Shown: positions 10,658-20,695, counted from the stretch's first letter. The stretch: 64,000 bases of DNA from Wenzhouxiangella sp042310355 (GCF_042310355.1 NZ_JBHJMR010000001.1:434001-498000), one strand, 5' to 3'. Notes: generated by a model not told the origin, from the sequence alone. Numbers and translations: made by a program.

Positions 10658-11395
10658 ATGAGCCTGCAGATTCTTGTTAGCGGTGCCACCGGCGCGGTGG
10701 GCCGGACGATTCTCGACGTGATCGAATCCGACGATCACCTGGCCTTGGCCGGCCAGGCGACCAGCCGCCACTTCTTCGAACCGGATGTCGACGCCGACGT
10801 CATCGTCGATTTTTCCCATCCCGAACTGCTAGAACAGGTGGTGCACTTTGCCGTGCGCCGGCGAATTCCCCTGGTCACGGGAACCACCGCCCTGGGCCAG
10901 AAACGCCAGTGCGAACTCTACGAGGCCGCCGAACGCATCGCGGTCTGCCAGGCGGCCAACTTCAGCATCGGCGTCACCGTGCTGTTGCAGCTGGCGGAAC
11001 GCGCCACCCGCGCGCTGGGTGAAGACTTCGATATCGAGATCCTGGAGGCCCACCACCGGCGAAAGCTGGATGCACCCTCCGGAACCGCGCTGTGGCTGGG
11101 TGAAACCGTGGCCCGGGCGCGCGGTCACAAGCTCGCCGACCAGGCCGTAAACGACCGTAGCGGACATCGCCGGCCCCGCACGCCCGGCGAAATCGGCTTC
11201 CAGGCCATTCGCGGCGGCGACGTGGCGGGCGAGCACACGGTCTACTTTCTCGCTGACGGCGAGCGCCTGGAGCTGACACATCGGGCGAGCGACCGGCGGG
11301 TGTTTGCGCGCGGCGCGCTGCTGGCCGCACGCCGAATCCTCCACGAGCCGGCCGGCCTGTTCAGTTTCTCCGACCTGGTGCTCAAGTCGACCTGA
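10658..11395 (+). CDS. dapB: 4-hydroxy-tetrahydrodipicolinate reductase
   Basis: NAD(P)H-dependent step of the diaminopimelate/lysine pathway. Nucleotide-binding GATGAVGRT is at residues 9-17. DVIVDFSHP is followed by LVTGTTALG. The catalytic His pair and Lys lie in EILEAHHRRKLDAPSGTA, and GEIGFQAIRGGDVAGEHTV follows. At 245 residues it is shorter than E. coli DapB (273), with the shortening in the N-terminal domain loop. It begins 57 bp after dnaJ. Confidence 0.93.
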   Translation: MSLQILVSGATGAVGRTILDVIESDDHLALAGQATSRHFFEPDVDADVIVDFSHPELLEQVVHFAVRRRIPLVTGTTALGQKRQCELYEAAERIAVCQAANFSIGVTVLLQLAERATRALGEDFDIEILEAHHRRKLDAPSGTALWLGETVARARGHKLADQAVNDRSGHRRPRTPGEIGFQAIRGGDVAGEHTVYFLADGERLELTHRASDRRVFARGALLAARRILHEPAGLFSFSDLVLKST

Positions 11396-11412
11396 AAAAC
11401 AGCCGAAAGGGT

Positions 11413-11441
11413 TTGACAGCCCCCGGAACCTCGACTAAAAT
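11413..11441 (+). promoter_or_regulatory. Strong sigma70 promoter of the tRNA pair
   Basis: TTGACA at 11413-11418, a 17-bp spacer and TAAAAT at 11436-11441. The first tRNA base is 15 nt downstream. Confidence 0.85.
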
Positions 11442-11455
11442 GCGCGGCTTGTTGT

Positions 11456-11531
<76 letters not shown>

Positions 11532-11568
11532 AATAGGTTTCTGAAAGCATCTCCGTAAGACGTTTTCA

Positions 11569-11644
11569 GTCCCCATCGTCTAGAGGCCTAGGACACCGCC
11601 CTTTCACGGCGGCGACCGGGGTTCGAATCCCCGTGGGGACGCCA
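11569..11644 (+). tRNA. tRNA-Glu (TTC)
   Basis: The acceptor GTCCCCA pairs with TGGGGAC, discriminator G and encoded CCA. The anticodon arm is CCGCC-CTTTCAC-GGCGG, anticodon TTC. The T-arm contains GGTTCGAATCC. It is probably co-transcribed with tRNA-Ala 37 bp upstream. Confidence 0.97.
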
Positions 11645-11654
11645 AAACAGAAAA

Positions 11655-11679
11655 GGCCCGCCAAGTGCGGGCCTTTTTT
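11655..11679 (+). terminator. Rho-independent terminator of the tRNA operon
   Basis: The stem GGCCCGC / GCGGGCC around a CAAGT loop is followed by six T, starting 11 nt after tRNA-Glu. Confidence 0.92.
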
Positions 11680-11858
11680 GTTTTGACGCCCCCACGCCGC
11701 ATTCGAACCCAGCAATCCGAAGTGACGACAACCCAGCAATCGCCTTGATTCCCGAAGTCCCAAAGCTTTCGGTTGCCCATGTACGGGTTCGAACCGAGCA
11801 AAGCGAGCTCGCTGGCGCGCAGCGTCAGCCATGCGGGCCTTTTTCCTTTCAAAGGCCG

Positions 11859-13067
11859 TCACTCATGCCGCAAAGCATCGATCGGGTTGAGATGCGCCGC
11901 CTTGCGCGCTGGAAAGTAGCCGAATACAACTCCGATCGTCATCGAGAAAGTAAAGCCGAGCACGATCACGCCGGGCGAGGCGACGAAGGGCATGTTGAAT
12001 TGCCGGGTCATCAGCCAGGTGCCGGCCACTCCTATCAGGACACCGATTACGCCACCCAGCGTGGCCAGCACCACCGACTCGACCAGGAACTGTTGCAGCA
12101 CGTCGCGGGAACGGGCTCCGATGGCCAGGCGGATGCCGATCTCCCGTGTTCTTTCGGTGACCGACACCAGCATGATGTTCATGATGCCGATGCCGCCGAC
12201 CAGCAGGCTGACGGCGGCAATCCCGCCCAGCAGCAGCGTCATGGTTGCGGTGGTTTCCGACAGCGCGTCCATGATGTCCTGCGTGTCCCGGACGTAGAAG
12301 TCGTCCTCCTCGCCCGGTACGACGCGTCTGCGCTGCCTCATCAGGGATTCGACATCGCTTTTCACGCGCGCACTGGTCCCGTCCTGCAGCGCAGAAATAT
12401 AGATGGTGTTGACGTCCAGATTGCCCGCCAGGCGTCGCTGTACGGCCTTGATCGGCATGATGATGACGTCGTCGCGGTCCTGGCCCATGGACAAGCCGCG
12501 CTCCTCCAGAACACCGATCACGCGGCAGGCTGTCCGGCCGACGCGCAGACTGGATCCCAGGGGTTCGGCGTTGAGATACATTTCCTCGACGACCGTCGTG
12601 CCGATGATGCAAACGGCCGCGCCGGAGCTCAGCTCGGCTTGTTCGAACTCGCGGCCGCGGGCGACCGGGTGGTTGCGCACCGTGAAGTACTCATTGCTGC
12701 TCCCCTCCACGCGAATGTTCTGGTTGGCATTGCCCAAAACCACCGTTTCGTTGCGCGAGACCGCGGGTGCGACGAGGATGCCGGGCACTTCGCGGCCAAT
12801 GGCGGCTACATCCTCCATTTCGAAGGCCTCGGCTGAAACGCGAAGCGCGCTTGGGCCTTGCTGGGATACGCCCGGCATCACGAACAACAGGTTCGAACCG
12901 ATATTGGCGAACTGTTGCTCGACCGATCGCGTGGCCGACTGGCCGAGGTGGACCATGGTGATGACGCTGGCCACGCCGATGATGATGCCCAGTGTGGTCA
13001 GGAAGGAACGAAGCTTGTTGCGGGCAATGGCCTGGCCCGCCATGGTCAGTGTGTCGGCGCTATTCAA
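11859..13067 (-). CDS. ABC transporter permease, MacB/FtsX type
   Basis: Inner-membrane subunit of a MacB-type tripartite system. One helix near the N-terminus (about residues 20-42, FLTTLGIIIGVASVITMV) is followed by a large periplasmic MacB-PCD domain and three C-terminal helices beginning with LLLGGIAAVSLLVGGIGIMNIM. ERTREIGIRLAIGAR is the conserved cytoplasmic loop of the FtsX domain. The start codon overlaps the end of the ATPase gene (ATGA type). Substrate is unknown; relatives export peptides, siderophores or macrolides. Confidence 0.93.
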   Translation of the reverse strand: MNSADTLTMAGQAIARNKLRSFLTTLGIIIGVASVITMVHLGQSATRSVEQQFANIGSNLLFVMPGVSQQGPSALRVSAEAFEMEDVAAIGREVPGILVAPAVSRNETVVLGNANQNIRVEGSSNEYFTVRNHPVARGREFEQAELSSGAAVCIIGTTVVEEMYLNAEPLGSSLRVGRTACRVIGVLEERGLSMGQDRDDVIIMPIKAVQRRLAGNLDVNTIYISALQDGTSARVKSDVESLMRQRRRVVPGEEDDFYVRDTQDIMDALSETTATMTLLLGGIAAVSLLVGGIGIMNIMLVSVTERTREIGIRLAIGARSRDVLQQFLVESVVLATLGGVIGVLIGVAGTWLMTRQFNMPFVASPGVIVLGFTFSMTIGVVFGYFPARKAAHLNPIDALRHE

Positions 13068-13798
13068 GCCAGCACCTCCCCGGGAGGACCGTCGCGCTGT
13101 ATCTTCCCATCGACGAAGTACAGCACTCGCTCGGCGTATGCGGCAATGTCGGGTTCGTGCGTGACCATGACGATGGTCAGGTCGCGCTCGGTTCTGAGTT
13201 CGACCAGGCGGTGCATGATCTCGTCGGCCGTGCGCGTGTCGAGATTGCCGGTCGGCTCGTCGGCCAGCAGGAAGGGTGGTTCGGTGACCAGCGCACGGGC
13301 GATGGCCACGCGTTGCTGCTGGCCGCCGGATAGCTGGTTGGGCCTGGCGTCGGCACGGTCTTCCAGCCCCACGAGCCTCAAGGCGTCGAGCGCCAGGCGC
13401 TCTCTGCGCTTGCGTGAGACGTTCTCGTAGATCAGGGGCAATTCGACGTTCGCCAGGGCGCTGGTTCGCGGCAACAGGTTGAAGCTCTGGAACACGAAGC
13501 CCATGAACTTGCGTCTGAGCAAGGCCAGTTCATCGCGATCGAGCGAGGCGACATCCACGCCTCGAAACAGGTACTCGCCGGCACTGGGGACATCGAGGCA
13601 GCCGAGAATGTTCATGCAGGTCGACTTGCCCGAACCGCTCGGGCCCATGACGGCCACGAACTCGCCGGCCGTGATGTCGAGATCGATGCCGTCGAGTGCA
13701 CGAACCTCGGCTGCACCCTGGCCGTAGAGCTTGTAGATGCCGCTCATCTGCAGCACGGTGGGCGAAGTAGTCCTGCTGGGGTCGTTCCGGATGGACAC
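13064..13798 (-). CDS. ABC transporter ATP-binding protein, MacB/LolD type
   Basis: ATPase of the adjacent permease. Walker A is GPSGSGKST, the Q-loop is in FVFQSFNLLPRTSALANVELPLIY, the signature is LSGGQQQRVAIARAL, Walker B is LLADEPTGNLD and the H-loop is VTHEP. A 244-residue stand-alone ATPase with the LolD/MacB class sequence. It sits between the adaptor gene (12 bp gap) and the permease (4 bp overlap), forming a three-gene operon. Confidence 0.95.
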   Translation of the reverse strand: MSIRNDPSRTTSPTVLQMSGIYKLYGQGAAEVRALDGIDLDITAGEFVAVMGPSGSGKSTCMNILGCLDVPSAGEYLFRGVDVASLDRDELALLRRKFMGFVFQSFNLLPRTSALANVELPLIYENVSRKRRERLALDALRLVGLEDRADARPNQLSGGQQQRVAIARALVTEPPFLLADEPTGNLDTRTADEIMHRLVELRTERDLTIVMVTHEPDIAAYAERVLYFVDGKIQRDGPPGEVLA

Positions 13799-13810
13799 GG
13801 TCGGCGCGAA

Positions 13811-15055
13811 TCAGCTGTCCGAGCGGACCAGGCCGACGATGACCCGGTCGCCGGCCGATACAGCCTCGCCGAGCACTTCCGTATACAGGCCGTCGGTATG
13901 CCCCGTTCGCACCGGTACTCTTTCGGGTTGGCCGTTTCGCAAGAGCCAGACCGCACTCCCGGCCGCGCCTGACCCGCTTCGCATCATCCCGGGCGGCCCC
14001 GAAAGCATGCCACCGCCGACCTGTTCTGCCGGCGGCTGGAAACGAAGCGCGGCGTTGGGAATCCGGACAATGTCCTCGCGGGTTCCCGTCGTGATCGTAG
14101 CCGTGGCGGTCATGCCCGGCAGAAGGCTTTCGTCGCTGTTGTCTACATCCAGCACGGTGGTGTAGGTGACCACGTTGCTTTCGATGTTCGGGAACAGGAA
14201 GACCCGCAGCACGTGCGCCTCGAACTCGCGACCGGGCCAGGCGTCGACCGTGAAACTTGCCGGCTGGCCTGCCTCGATCAGGCCCACGTCTGCCTCGTCG
14301 ACCGAGACGTGCAGTTCCATTTCGCGCAGGTCCTCGGCCAGGACGAAAAGTTCGGGTGCCTGGAAACTGGCCGCGACCGTGTTGCCGGGTTCGACATCGC
14401 GTTTGAGCACGACGCCGTTGATCGGGGAGGTAATGACGGCCTTGTCCAGCCGGGTGCGGGCGGCTGAAACCGAAGCTTCGGCTTCGCGGACCGAGGCCTC
14501 CGAGGAGTCGATCCGGGCAGCCGCCCGCTTGACCGCGGCACTGGCCGCGTCCAGTTCCGCCTGCGAGGCAACACTGCGCTCGACCAGGTTGGCCAGTCGC
14601 CGCTCGTTGGCGCGGGATTCCTCCAACGTGGCCTCTGCTTCTGCCACCGAGGCCCTTGACAGCGCCAGCCGCGCCTGCGCCTGCGCCAGGCTCACCTCGA
14701 GTTCCTCGGTGTCGAATCGCGCGAGGACATCACCGACGGCGACCCTATCGTTCTCGCCGACATTCACTTCGCGAATCAGGCCGGAGATTTCGGCGCCCAC
14801 CGTGACCTCCCGGCGCGGCTCGAGGTTTCCGGTGGCGGTCGCCGTGAGCACCATGTCGCCGCGATCGACGATCGGGGCCTGCCATTCGACCGATTCCTCG
14901 TGGGGCCACAGCCACCAGGTGACGAATGCAAGTAGGACGACAGCGGTCAGTATCCAGGACAGCTTGCCGATCCAACCGCGACGCTGCTGCGAACGAATCG
15001 CCGACCGGACCTCGTCGGCCATGTCAGTGGGAGCCGGTTCGCTGGAAACGCCCAT
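13811..15055 (-). CDS. Periplasmic adaptor (MacA/HlyD family)
   Basis: Membrane fusion protein that links the ABC pump to an outer-membrane channel. N-terminal anchor helix about residues 33-50 (LSWILTAVVLLAFVTWWLW). The lipoyl half-motifs flank a long alpha-helical hairpin rich in Ala/Glu (about 105-205), then a beta-barrel region (DAWPGREFEAHVLRVF). Near residues 355-375 a Gly/Met-rich insert (GGGMLSGPPGMM) is unusual. It is first in the operon with the ATPase and permease. No TolC gene is in the window. Confidence 0.93.
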   Translation of the reverse strand: MGVSSEPAPTDMADEVRSAIRSQQRRGWIGKLSWILTAVVLLAFVTWWLWPHEESVEWQAPIVDRGDMVLTATATGNLEPRREVTVGAEISGLIREVNVGENDRVAVGDVLARFDTEELEVSLAQAQARLALSRASVAEAEATLEESRANERRLANLVERSVASQAELDAASAAVKRAAARIDSSEASVREAEASVSAARTRLDKAVITSPINGVVLKRDVEPGNTVAASFQAPELFVLAEDLREMELHVSVDEADVGLIEAGQPASFTVDAWPGREFEAHVLRVFLFPNIESNVVTYTTVLDVDNSDESLLPGMTATATITTGTREDIVRIPNAALRFQPPAEQVGGGMLSGPPGMMRSGSGAAGSAVWLLRNGQPERVPVRTGHTDGLYTEVLGEAVSAGDRVIVGLVRSDS

Positions 15056-15171
15056 GGTGCTGCTCCGGTGAGATACTTCGGAAAGGTTCTAGGCTCAAGA
15101 CTGTGACGGTCCGGGTCGACCACCTTCACCGCGCCAATGCCTACACGCGGGAGTATACACCCGGCTTGCGA

Positions 15172-15366
15172 TCAGCCCACGTCATCCAGGGCCGGGTCGC
15201 GAGTGCTCGGTGGCGTGTTTGGCGAGACCGGCCCATACAGGAGCAGTGAAACCAGGGCGCCGGTAACGATGACCGGGAAGTCGACGGTCGACATGATGGC
15301 ACCGATGATCGCCGCGACCAGGATTGCGGCGGCGAAGTCCGGCATCACTTCGGAAATTAGCGTCAT
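15172..15366 (-). pseudogene. Possible remnant of a sodium:solute symporter
   Basis: A 64-residue frame starting MTLISEVMPDFAAAILVAA and containing AAIIGAIMSTVD. That resembles the AAIMSTLDS helix of sodium:solute symporters (PutP family), which normally lies in the middle of a roughly 500-residue protein. Upstream in another frame (about 15367-15450) is a second hydrophobic stretch, LALYLVVIFGGGFVMG. Together they look like fragments of a deleted membrane transporter. It could instead be a genuine small membrane protein. Confidence 0.35.
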
Positions 15367-15575
15367 CGAAACCCCATTCCCCGGAGCCCATCACGAAGCC
15401 GCCGCCGAAAATGACAACCAAGTACAGCGCAAGGGCGGTGACCTGAAGATCGGGTATCCGAATCGGCCGTTCGCGCGCCGGCCGCTCTGGCATCCTTCCC
15501 TTTCGTCCAATTGCCCGCGCCTGCATGCCGGGGCCATGCTGCAAGTGCCATCGAAAGAACGAGAGGGAGACAATG

Positions 15576-16268
15576 ATGCATACAGTGATTCGATGCACCG
15601 CTTTCGCGATCGTGATGCTTGCCGGAGTACAGGCCTGGGCCTGCAACGATGCGGTCGTCCTCGTGCACGGCAATACCGGTTCGCCGTCGGACTGGGACAA
15701 CACCTACAGCGAGCTTCTCGACGCCGGCTACAGCGCCGCGGAAATCCAGCGGCCCGACTGGGGCAGCAAGTCCTGCGCGGCCTGCAACAACCACAGCGGC
15801 AGCGAGGAAGACCCGGTGGTCGACGCCCTGGTCGAAGCGCTGGCGGTCTCCTGCAGCGGCCAGATCGACGTCATCGGGCATTCCATGGGAGCGACCCTGG
15901 CAGCCAAGCAGATCGCCGACTACGGCCTTGCGGGTCAGGTTGACAGTTTTGTCGGCGTGGCCGGCGCCTTTCGCGGCCTGTGGACTTGCGGCACCTACCC
16001 CTGGAACGTCTGGAGCAGCACCTGCGGCTACTGGGGGCTGTCGGTCAGCAGTCCCTTCCTCGACTGGCTCGACGGCAAGACGCTGGGTAGCCGGGTCTAC
16101 TCGATCAAGTCCTGGACGGACCAGGTCGTTTGTGCCACCGGGACCTGCACGGTTGGTGGCAGACACAGCTCGCGCATCAGCGGAGAGGACGCGACCTACA
16201 GCTTCCCCTACGGTCACTTCGGCCTGCAGGCCTACACCGCGTCGTTCCAGGTCGACCTGATCGACTGA
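15576..16268 (+). CDS. Secreted lipase, class 2 (LipA-like)
   Basis: Small secreted alpha/beta hydrolase. The ATG at 15576 is chosen because GAGGGAG lies 6 nt upstream; another ATG is directly before it at 15573. The signal peptide (VIRCTAFAIVMLAGVQAWA) is followed by DAVVLVHGNTGSPSDWDN with the oxyanion HG. The nucleophile elbow is GHSMG. A likely catalytic His is in YGHFGLQAY near the end. Many Cys (SKSCAACNN, WTCGTYPW, CATGTC) suggest disulfides in the periplasm or outside the cell. About 230 residues, normal for Lipase_2. Confidence 0.85.
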   Translation: MHTVIRCTAFAIVMLAGVQAWACNDAVVLVHGNTGSPSDWDNTYSELLDAGYSAAEIQRPDWGSKSCAACNNHSGSEEDPVVDALVEALAVSCSGQIDVIGHSMGATLAAKQIADYGLAGQVDSFVGVAGAFRGLWTCGTYPWNVWSSTCGYWGLSVSSPFLDWLDGKTLGSRVYSIKSWTDQVVCATGTCTVGGRHSSRISGEDATYSFPYGHFGLQAYTASFQVDLID

Positions 16269-16278
16269 GGCGGCGCCG

Positions 16279-18105
16279 TCAGGCGCTGCGCTTGCGCTCG
16301 ATCCAGTCGTCGACGACCTGTTCGAGAAGTGTCAGCGGTAGCGCGCCGTGGCCCAGGATCTGGTCGTGGAACTCGGGAAGACTGAAGTCATCGCCCAGTT
16401 CGCGGCGGGCGCGCTCGCGCAGTTCGAGAATCCTCATCATGCCCACCTTGTACGACAGCGCCTGGCCGGGCATGACCAGGTAGCGCTCGATTTCGGCGGT
16501 GACGTCCTTCTGGCCCATGCCGGTGTGTTCGAGCATGTAATCGATGGCTTCCTCGCGGTTCCAGCGCTTGTGGTGCAGGCCGGTGTCGACCACCAGTCGG
16601 ACGGCGCGGAACATTTCGGCCTGGAGGCGGCCCAGGTTGTCGAGCGGGTCGTCCTGGAAGCCGATCTCCCAGGCCAGTTGCTCGGTGTACAGGGCCCATC
16701 CCTCGGAATAGGCCGTGAAGGGGATGATGCGACGAAACATCGGAATGCCGTCGAGCTCCTGGGTGATGGCGATCTGGAAGTGGTGGCCGGGGATGCCCTC
16801 GTGATACGCCAAAGTGCGCATGCTGAACTTCGGCACCTCGGAGACGTCGCGCAGGTTGGCGAAGAACACGCCGGGGCGCTCGCCGTCCAGCGACGGCCGC
16901 TGGTAGTAGGCGCCGGCTGAGGTTTCCTCGGAAAACTCCGGTACGCGCTTGACCTCGACGCCGGTATCGGGGCGCAGGTTGAAGTACTCGTCCATGGCCG
17001 GATCGATCTCGTCGATGATCGCCTGGTAGTCGGCCAGGATCTGCTCGCGGCCTTCATCCGTGTCGGGGTAGAGCTGGTCCGGGCGCTCGGAAAGCTTCTG
17101 CACGCGCTCGCCGATGGTGCCTTCCGTGAGCCCTTCGTCGAGCAGGATGGCGTCCATCTCACGGCCGATGCGCTCGACTTCGCTCAGGCCGATCTGATGA
17201 ATTTCGTCGGCGCTCATCTCGGTGGTCGTGTGCTGTTTGATGGCCTGCCGGTAGAATTCGTCGCCGTCGGGCAGCCGCCAGACGCCGCCGTTGCTCGTGG
17301 CCTTCGGCTGCAGTTCGCGCAGGTAGGCCAGGAGGTTTTCGTAGGCCGGGTAGACCGATTGCTCGACCGCTTCGACGGCCTGCGAGCGCAGTTCGTCGCG
17401 CCGCTGCTCACCGAGCTCGGACTCGTCGATATCGGCGAGTTTCTCGTCCAGATTGGTGACCAGTAGATGATCCCGCGGCGCGCTTTCGAGAAAGCCTTCG
17501 ACCTGGTCGATGACCTTGGTCACGGCAAACGAGGGCGGCAGGATGCCGCGCTCTTCGCGCACCCGCAAACCTTCCAGAACGCCGTCGAACTTCTCGTCGA
17601 ACTGGTTCAGGCGCGCGATGTAATGTTCGGCACCCAGCTCGTCCTCGACCACGTGCTGCTGCACCATGAAGTCGGGCAGGTTGCTCTGCACGCCGAACAT
17701 CTGGTTGACCGGGAAGTTGTGGAAGCGCCAGCGGTCGGCTTCGGCCAGCTGGTTCGACATGAAAAAGTCGAACACATCGTAGGACAGCAGGTCCTGGCCC
17801 TCGTAGTCGGCGCGGTCATAGCGCTTGAACACCTCGTGCTCGTCGCGCCAGTAGGCCAGCATGTCCTCGGCGGCTTGCGGCGACGAGTCACCCAGCTCGG
17901 CGTTGTGGCCGCGAATTCCGAACTGGTCCAGGATCCGCAGCGAAGTCAGCATTTCCGGTTGCTGCAGGCTGAACTTCAGAAAGGCTCGCGTGTAGAACCA
18001 GTCGATCGACAGCGGCTTGAAATACCAGAAATTGGCGAACAGCAGGCCGCCGGCCAGCATCAGAACAGCGAGGCTGACGGCGCCCCATTTCAGAAATTTC
18101 TTCAT
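16279..18105 (-). CDS. DUF885 family metallopeptidase-like protein
   Basis: 608-residue envelope protein with an N-terminal signal/anchor (MKKFLKWGAVSLAVLMLAGG). DUF885 family members are predicted zinc peptidases; the HEGIPGHHFQIA motif near residue 435 is the family's metal site. The all-helical N-terminal half and the C-terminal EAIDYMLEHTGMGQKDVTAEIERYLVMPGQALSYKVG are typical. It is convergent with the lipase, with only 10 bp between the stop codons. The substrate is unknown. Confidence 0.9.
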   Translation of the reverse strand: MKKFLKWGAVSLAVLMLAGGLLFANFWYFKPLSIDWFYTRAFLKFSLQQPEMLTSLRILDQFGIRGHNAELGDSSPQAAEDMLAYWRDEHEVFKRYDRADYEGQDLLSYDVFDFFMSNQLAEADRWRFHNFPVNQMFGVQSNLPDFMVQQHVVEDELGAEHYIARLNQFDEKFDGVLEGLRVREERGILPPSFAVTKVIDQVEGFLESAPRDHLLVTNLDEKLADIDESELGEQRRDELRSQAVEAVEQSVYPAYENLLAYLRELQPKATSNGGVWRLPDGDEFYRQAIKQHTTTEMSADEIHQIGLSEVERIGREMDAILLDEGLTEGTIGERVQKLSERPDQLYPDTDEGREQILADYQAIIDEIDPAMDEYFNLRPDTGVEVKRVPEFSEETSAGAYYQRPSLDGERPGVFFANLRDVSEVPKFSMRTLAYHEGIPGHHFQIAITQELDGIPMFRRIIPFTAYSEGWALYTEQLAWEIGFQDDPLDNLGRLQAEMFRAVRLVVDTGLHHKRWNREEAIDYMLEHTGMGQKDVTAEIERYLVMPGQALSYKVGMMRILELRERARRELGDDFSLPEFHDQILGHGALPLTLLEQVVDDWIERKRSA

Positions 18106-18307
18106 GGTCGTTGGTCGTTCCGGTCAGGTTTCTTTCGACCGGGAAGGATACGACACGCACGCCTGTAGGTCATGAGCCAGAAGTCACGCTTTGCAGAGGC
18201 GGCCCATGAGACCGTCGAGTCCTTGAAAAGGCATTGTCGACTCGACTGATGCGCTGTCGGCAAGTAGACTCGTATTCATCAACAGATTGCCAGTCGGGTG
18301 TAGTGCA

Positions 18308-20695
18308 TTGAAAGAAGAGACATTTCGTGGGTTTCGGTCGCTGGCGATGCCAGTTTTATTCCTTCTGCTAAGCTCCATTTCTTGCTTCGTTCCTGTGGTT
18401 GCCAAGAGTCCGGCTCTCAGGGCTCATGTAAACATGGAGGCAGAAGCCGGGGGAGAAAGGGTTGGCGAGAGCTTGATTTTCACCGACCGTTTTGAGGCAC
18501 CCCCTGTCCTCTGGCGCTCGTACGGGCCGTTTGGCGGCCGTGTTGACGAGGTTGAGGTTGCGCCAACTGCTCCTTCGACCTTGTACCTTGGAACCCGGAA
18601 CGGCTTGTTTAAATCGACTGATTCGGCTGCGACCTGGCAACGTGTTGCTGGAGACCTTCCCCGAAGGCGCATCCAGGACCTTGCAGTGGATCCCACAGAC
18701 TCGGACATCGTTTATGCCGCCATGCGGCCTGAACTGTACAAGAGTGAAAACGGCGGCGAGACGTGGGAAGAACTGGATATTGAGTTGTCCGACACGGACT
18801 ACGGCGGGGTGACAATTGACATTGATCCGAATGATAGCCAGTCGATTAAGGTGGCCGATACGGAGGGGGAGGGAATCCTCCAATCGTCGGATGGTGGGTT
18901 GACCTGGGGCCAGCTCAACTCGGACTACCTGCCAAGTATCGAATCCTTCGCGTTATTGCAGGATGATCGTGAGCGCATTGTTGCATCCAGCAGACAGGAT
19001 GGCATATCACGATTTCATCTCTCCAGCGATGGCGGGATAACTTGGAACTTGGCGGGGCTTTACCTTAGCTCCCAGCAATTTCTTTCGCTAGGAGACGGAG
19101 TGGTAGTATCAATAGGGTCCTACTTCCGGGCGGGGGCGCTAAAGAGTCTGGATGCCGGCGAAAGCTGGTCGGAGTTGCTCATTGATTGCCCGGTAGAGAA
19201 TCTCGAAGACCAGCGGATTTACTCTCTGTCAGAAGCGCAAAGTGGAGGTTTCTACGCGGCAAGCGACCAAGGTGTTTACTACATCAGCTCTGATTTCGAA
19301 AGCTGTAGCCTGATTTCTCAGAATCTGATCCTTGAGCAGCAGCCGGATCGAACCGTCATGCCATTCTCTATCGCGACGGATCCAGTTGATGAAGATGCAT
19401 TGTATGTTGGATCTGTCTATGCCGGACTTTTTGAGACCATGGATGGTGGCCAAAGCTGGACTCGAGTCTCACAGGGGATCAAGGCAACAGAGATCCAAGC
19501 CGTTGCCAGCCATCCCGAGAATCCCGATGTCGTTCTTGCCGCAGGCATGGGGACACCAAGTGCGGCCTCCGATTTATTCTGGTCCAGTGAGGATGCAGGT
19601 CAAAGCTGGGAAGTGAAGTCACACGGGTTGAATTTGCCGGGAGTTCAGGGAATTGCCGTGGACTCAGGGCCATCGGCCGAGCTGGCATCATCACATCTGT
19701 ACGCCGTTGGCCGGGCTTCCGTCGTTCTCGGCGGCGAGTGGGTCGACCATAGCGGAGTCTTCAAATCGGAGGACGGGGGAAGTAGCTGGTCCGAATCGGG
19801 GGTGGGGGTCGAAGTGATCCCCGCACATGCTGAGAGAGGCGGCGCCTTTACGCTTCCACCCGACCCGGAAAGGCACGCTGTTGTGATTGATCACAACGGC
19901 CCGCGCAACGAGTCGGGTTTCGCGGAGGTGGTATACGTTGCCGGTAATGCACTATCGGAAGAAGACGCGTCTGGGTGCAGCCTGCTCGGTCATCGAATCT
20001 ACAAGTCTCTCGATGCCGGTGAGAGCTGGGATTCTGCAGACTCGGGCCTCCCTGTCTCATGTCCATTCGAAGGTGTAGTGCAAGTCAGGGATATCGTGAT
20101 TGACCCGACTGATTCAAGCACGCTCTATGCAGGCACTTACGCTTTTAGAGAAGTGATTAGCTCGGAGACCAACTATCCGGAGAACGGCGTTTTCAAGTCC
20201 ATTGACGGTGGGGCGACCTGGGAATTGAAGAGTAACGGTATTCCGATGATGGGGGGAGAGGAGTCGGAAGGGCACTGGGATATCAACGCATTGGCAATCT
20301 CCGAATCTGATCCGAATACTCTCTACGCAATCGCTGAAGAAGCCTACTACTCTGGCATCGGCGATGACGGTCCCGAAACGATCTGGTATCCCTCCGTCGT
20401 CTTCAAGTCGGTCGACTCCGGCGAAAGCTGGTTCGAGGCCAATGACGGCATTCCATCTGCGTCTCAAATTCAAGCGATTGAGGTTGATCCCTCCGATCCT
20501 GATGTCGTCTACGTGACGTCAACTCCCAATGTATATCGAACGACGGACGGCGGGACGTCCTGGCTCCCGCATGGAGAGATCGAGAAGATCTCGGGAGCGA
20601 AGCGATTGGAGTTGAGCGGCAGTGGCAAGAATTCCGTCCTCTACGTGGGAGGATTCGGCGGCGTCTTCCGGTCTGAACGCGGCCAGAGCCAGTAG
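18308..20695 (+). CDS. Secreted Asp-box (BNR/sortilin-like) beta-propeller protein
   Basis: About 795 residues with an N-terminal secretion signal. The start is uncertain: TTG at 18308 gives an n-region with Lys/Arg before MPVLFLLLSSISC; ATG at 18347 or TTG at 18287 are alternatives. At least twelve Asp-box repeats of the type SxDxGxTW are visible (e.g. SENGGETWEE, SSDGGLTWGQ, SIDGGATWEL, TTDGGTSWLP), alternating with DPTDSxxVYA strands, so two or more propellers are likely. IFTDRFE occurs just after the signal region. Base composition is more AT-rich than in the neighbours, hinting at acquisition. Function is unknown; relatives bind carbohydrate or protein. Confidence 0.85.
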   Translation: MKEETFRGFRSLAMPVLFLLLSSISCFVPVVAKSPALRAHVNMEAEAGGERVGESLIFTDRFEAPPVLWRSYGPFGGRVDEVEVAPTAPSTLYLGTRNGLFKSTDSAATWQRVAGDLPRRRIQDLAVDPTDSDIVYAAMRPELYKSENGGETWEELDIELSDTDYGGVTIDIDPNDSQSIKVADTEGEGILQSSDGGLTWGQLNSDYLPSIESFALLQDDRERIVASSRQDGISRFHLSSDGGITWNLAGLYLSSQQFLSLGDGVVVSIGSYFRAGALKSLDAGESWSELLIDCPVENLEDQRIYSLSEAQSGGFYAASDQGVYYISSDFESCSLISQNLILEQQPDRTVMPFSIATDPVDEDALYVGSVYAGLFETMDGGQSWTRVSQGIKATEIQAVASHPENPDVVLAAGMGTPSAASDLFWSSEDAGQSWEVKSHGLNLPGVQGIAVDSGPSAELASSHLYAVGRASVVLGGEWVDHSGVFKSEDGGSSWSESGVGVEVIPAHAERGGAFTLPPDPERHAVVIDHNGPRNESGFAEVVYVAGNALSEEDASGCSLLGHRIYKSLDAGESWDSADSGLPVSCPFEGVVQVRDIVIDPTDSSTLYAGTYAFREVISSETNYPENGVFKSIDGGATWELKSNGIPMMGGEESEGHWDINALAISESDPNTLYAIAEEAYYSGIGDDGPETIWYPSVVFKSVDSGESWFEANDGIPSASQIQAIEVDPSDPDVVYVTSTPNVYRTTDGGTSWLPHGEIEKISGAKRLELSGSGKNSVLYVGGFGGVFRSERGQSQ

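Noticed and set aside
15363..16217. Reverse frame opposite the lipase
   Set aside because: Shadow of the lipase gene, which has a signal peptide and GHSMG on the other strand.
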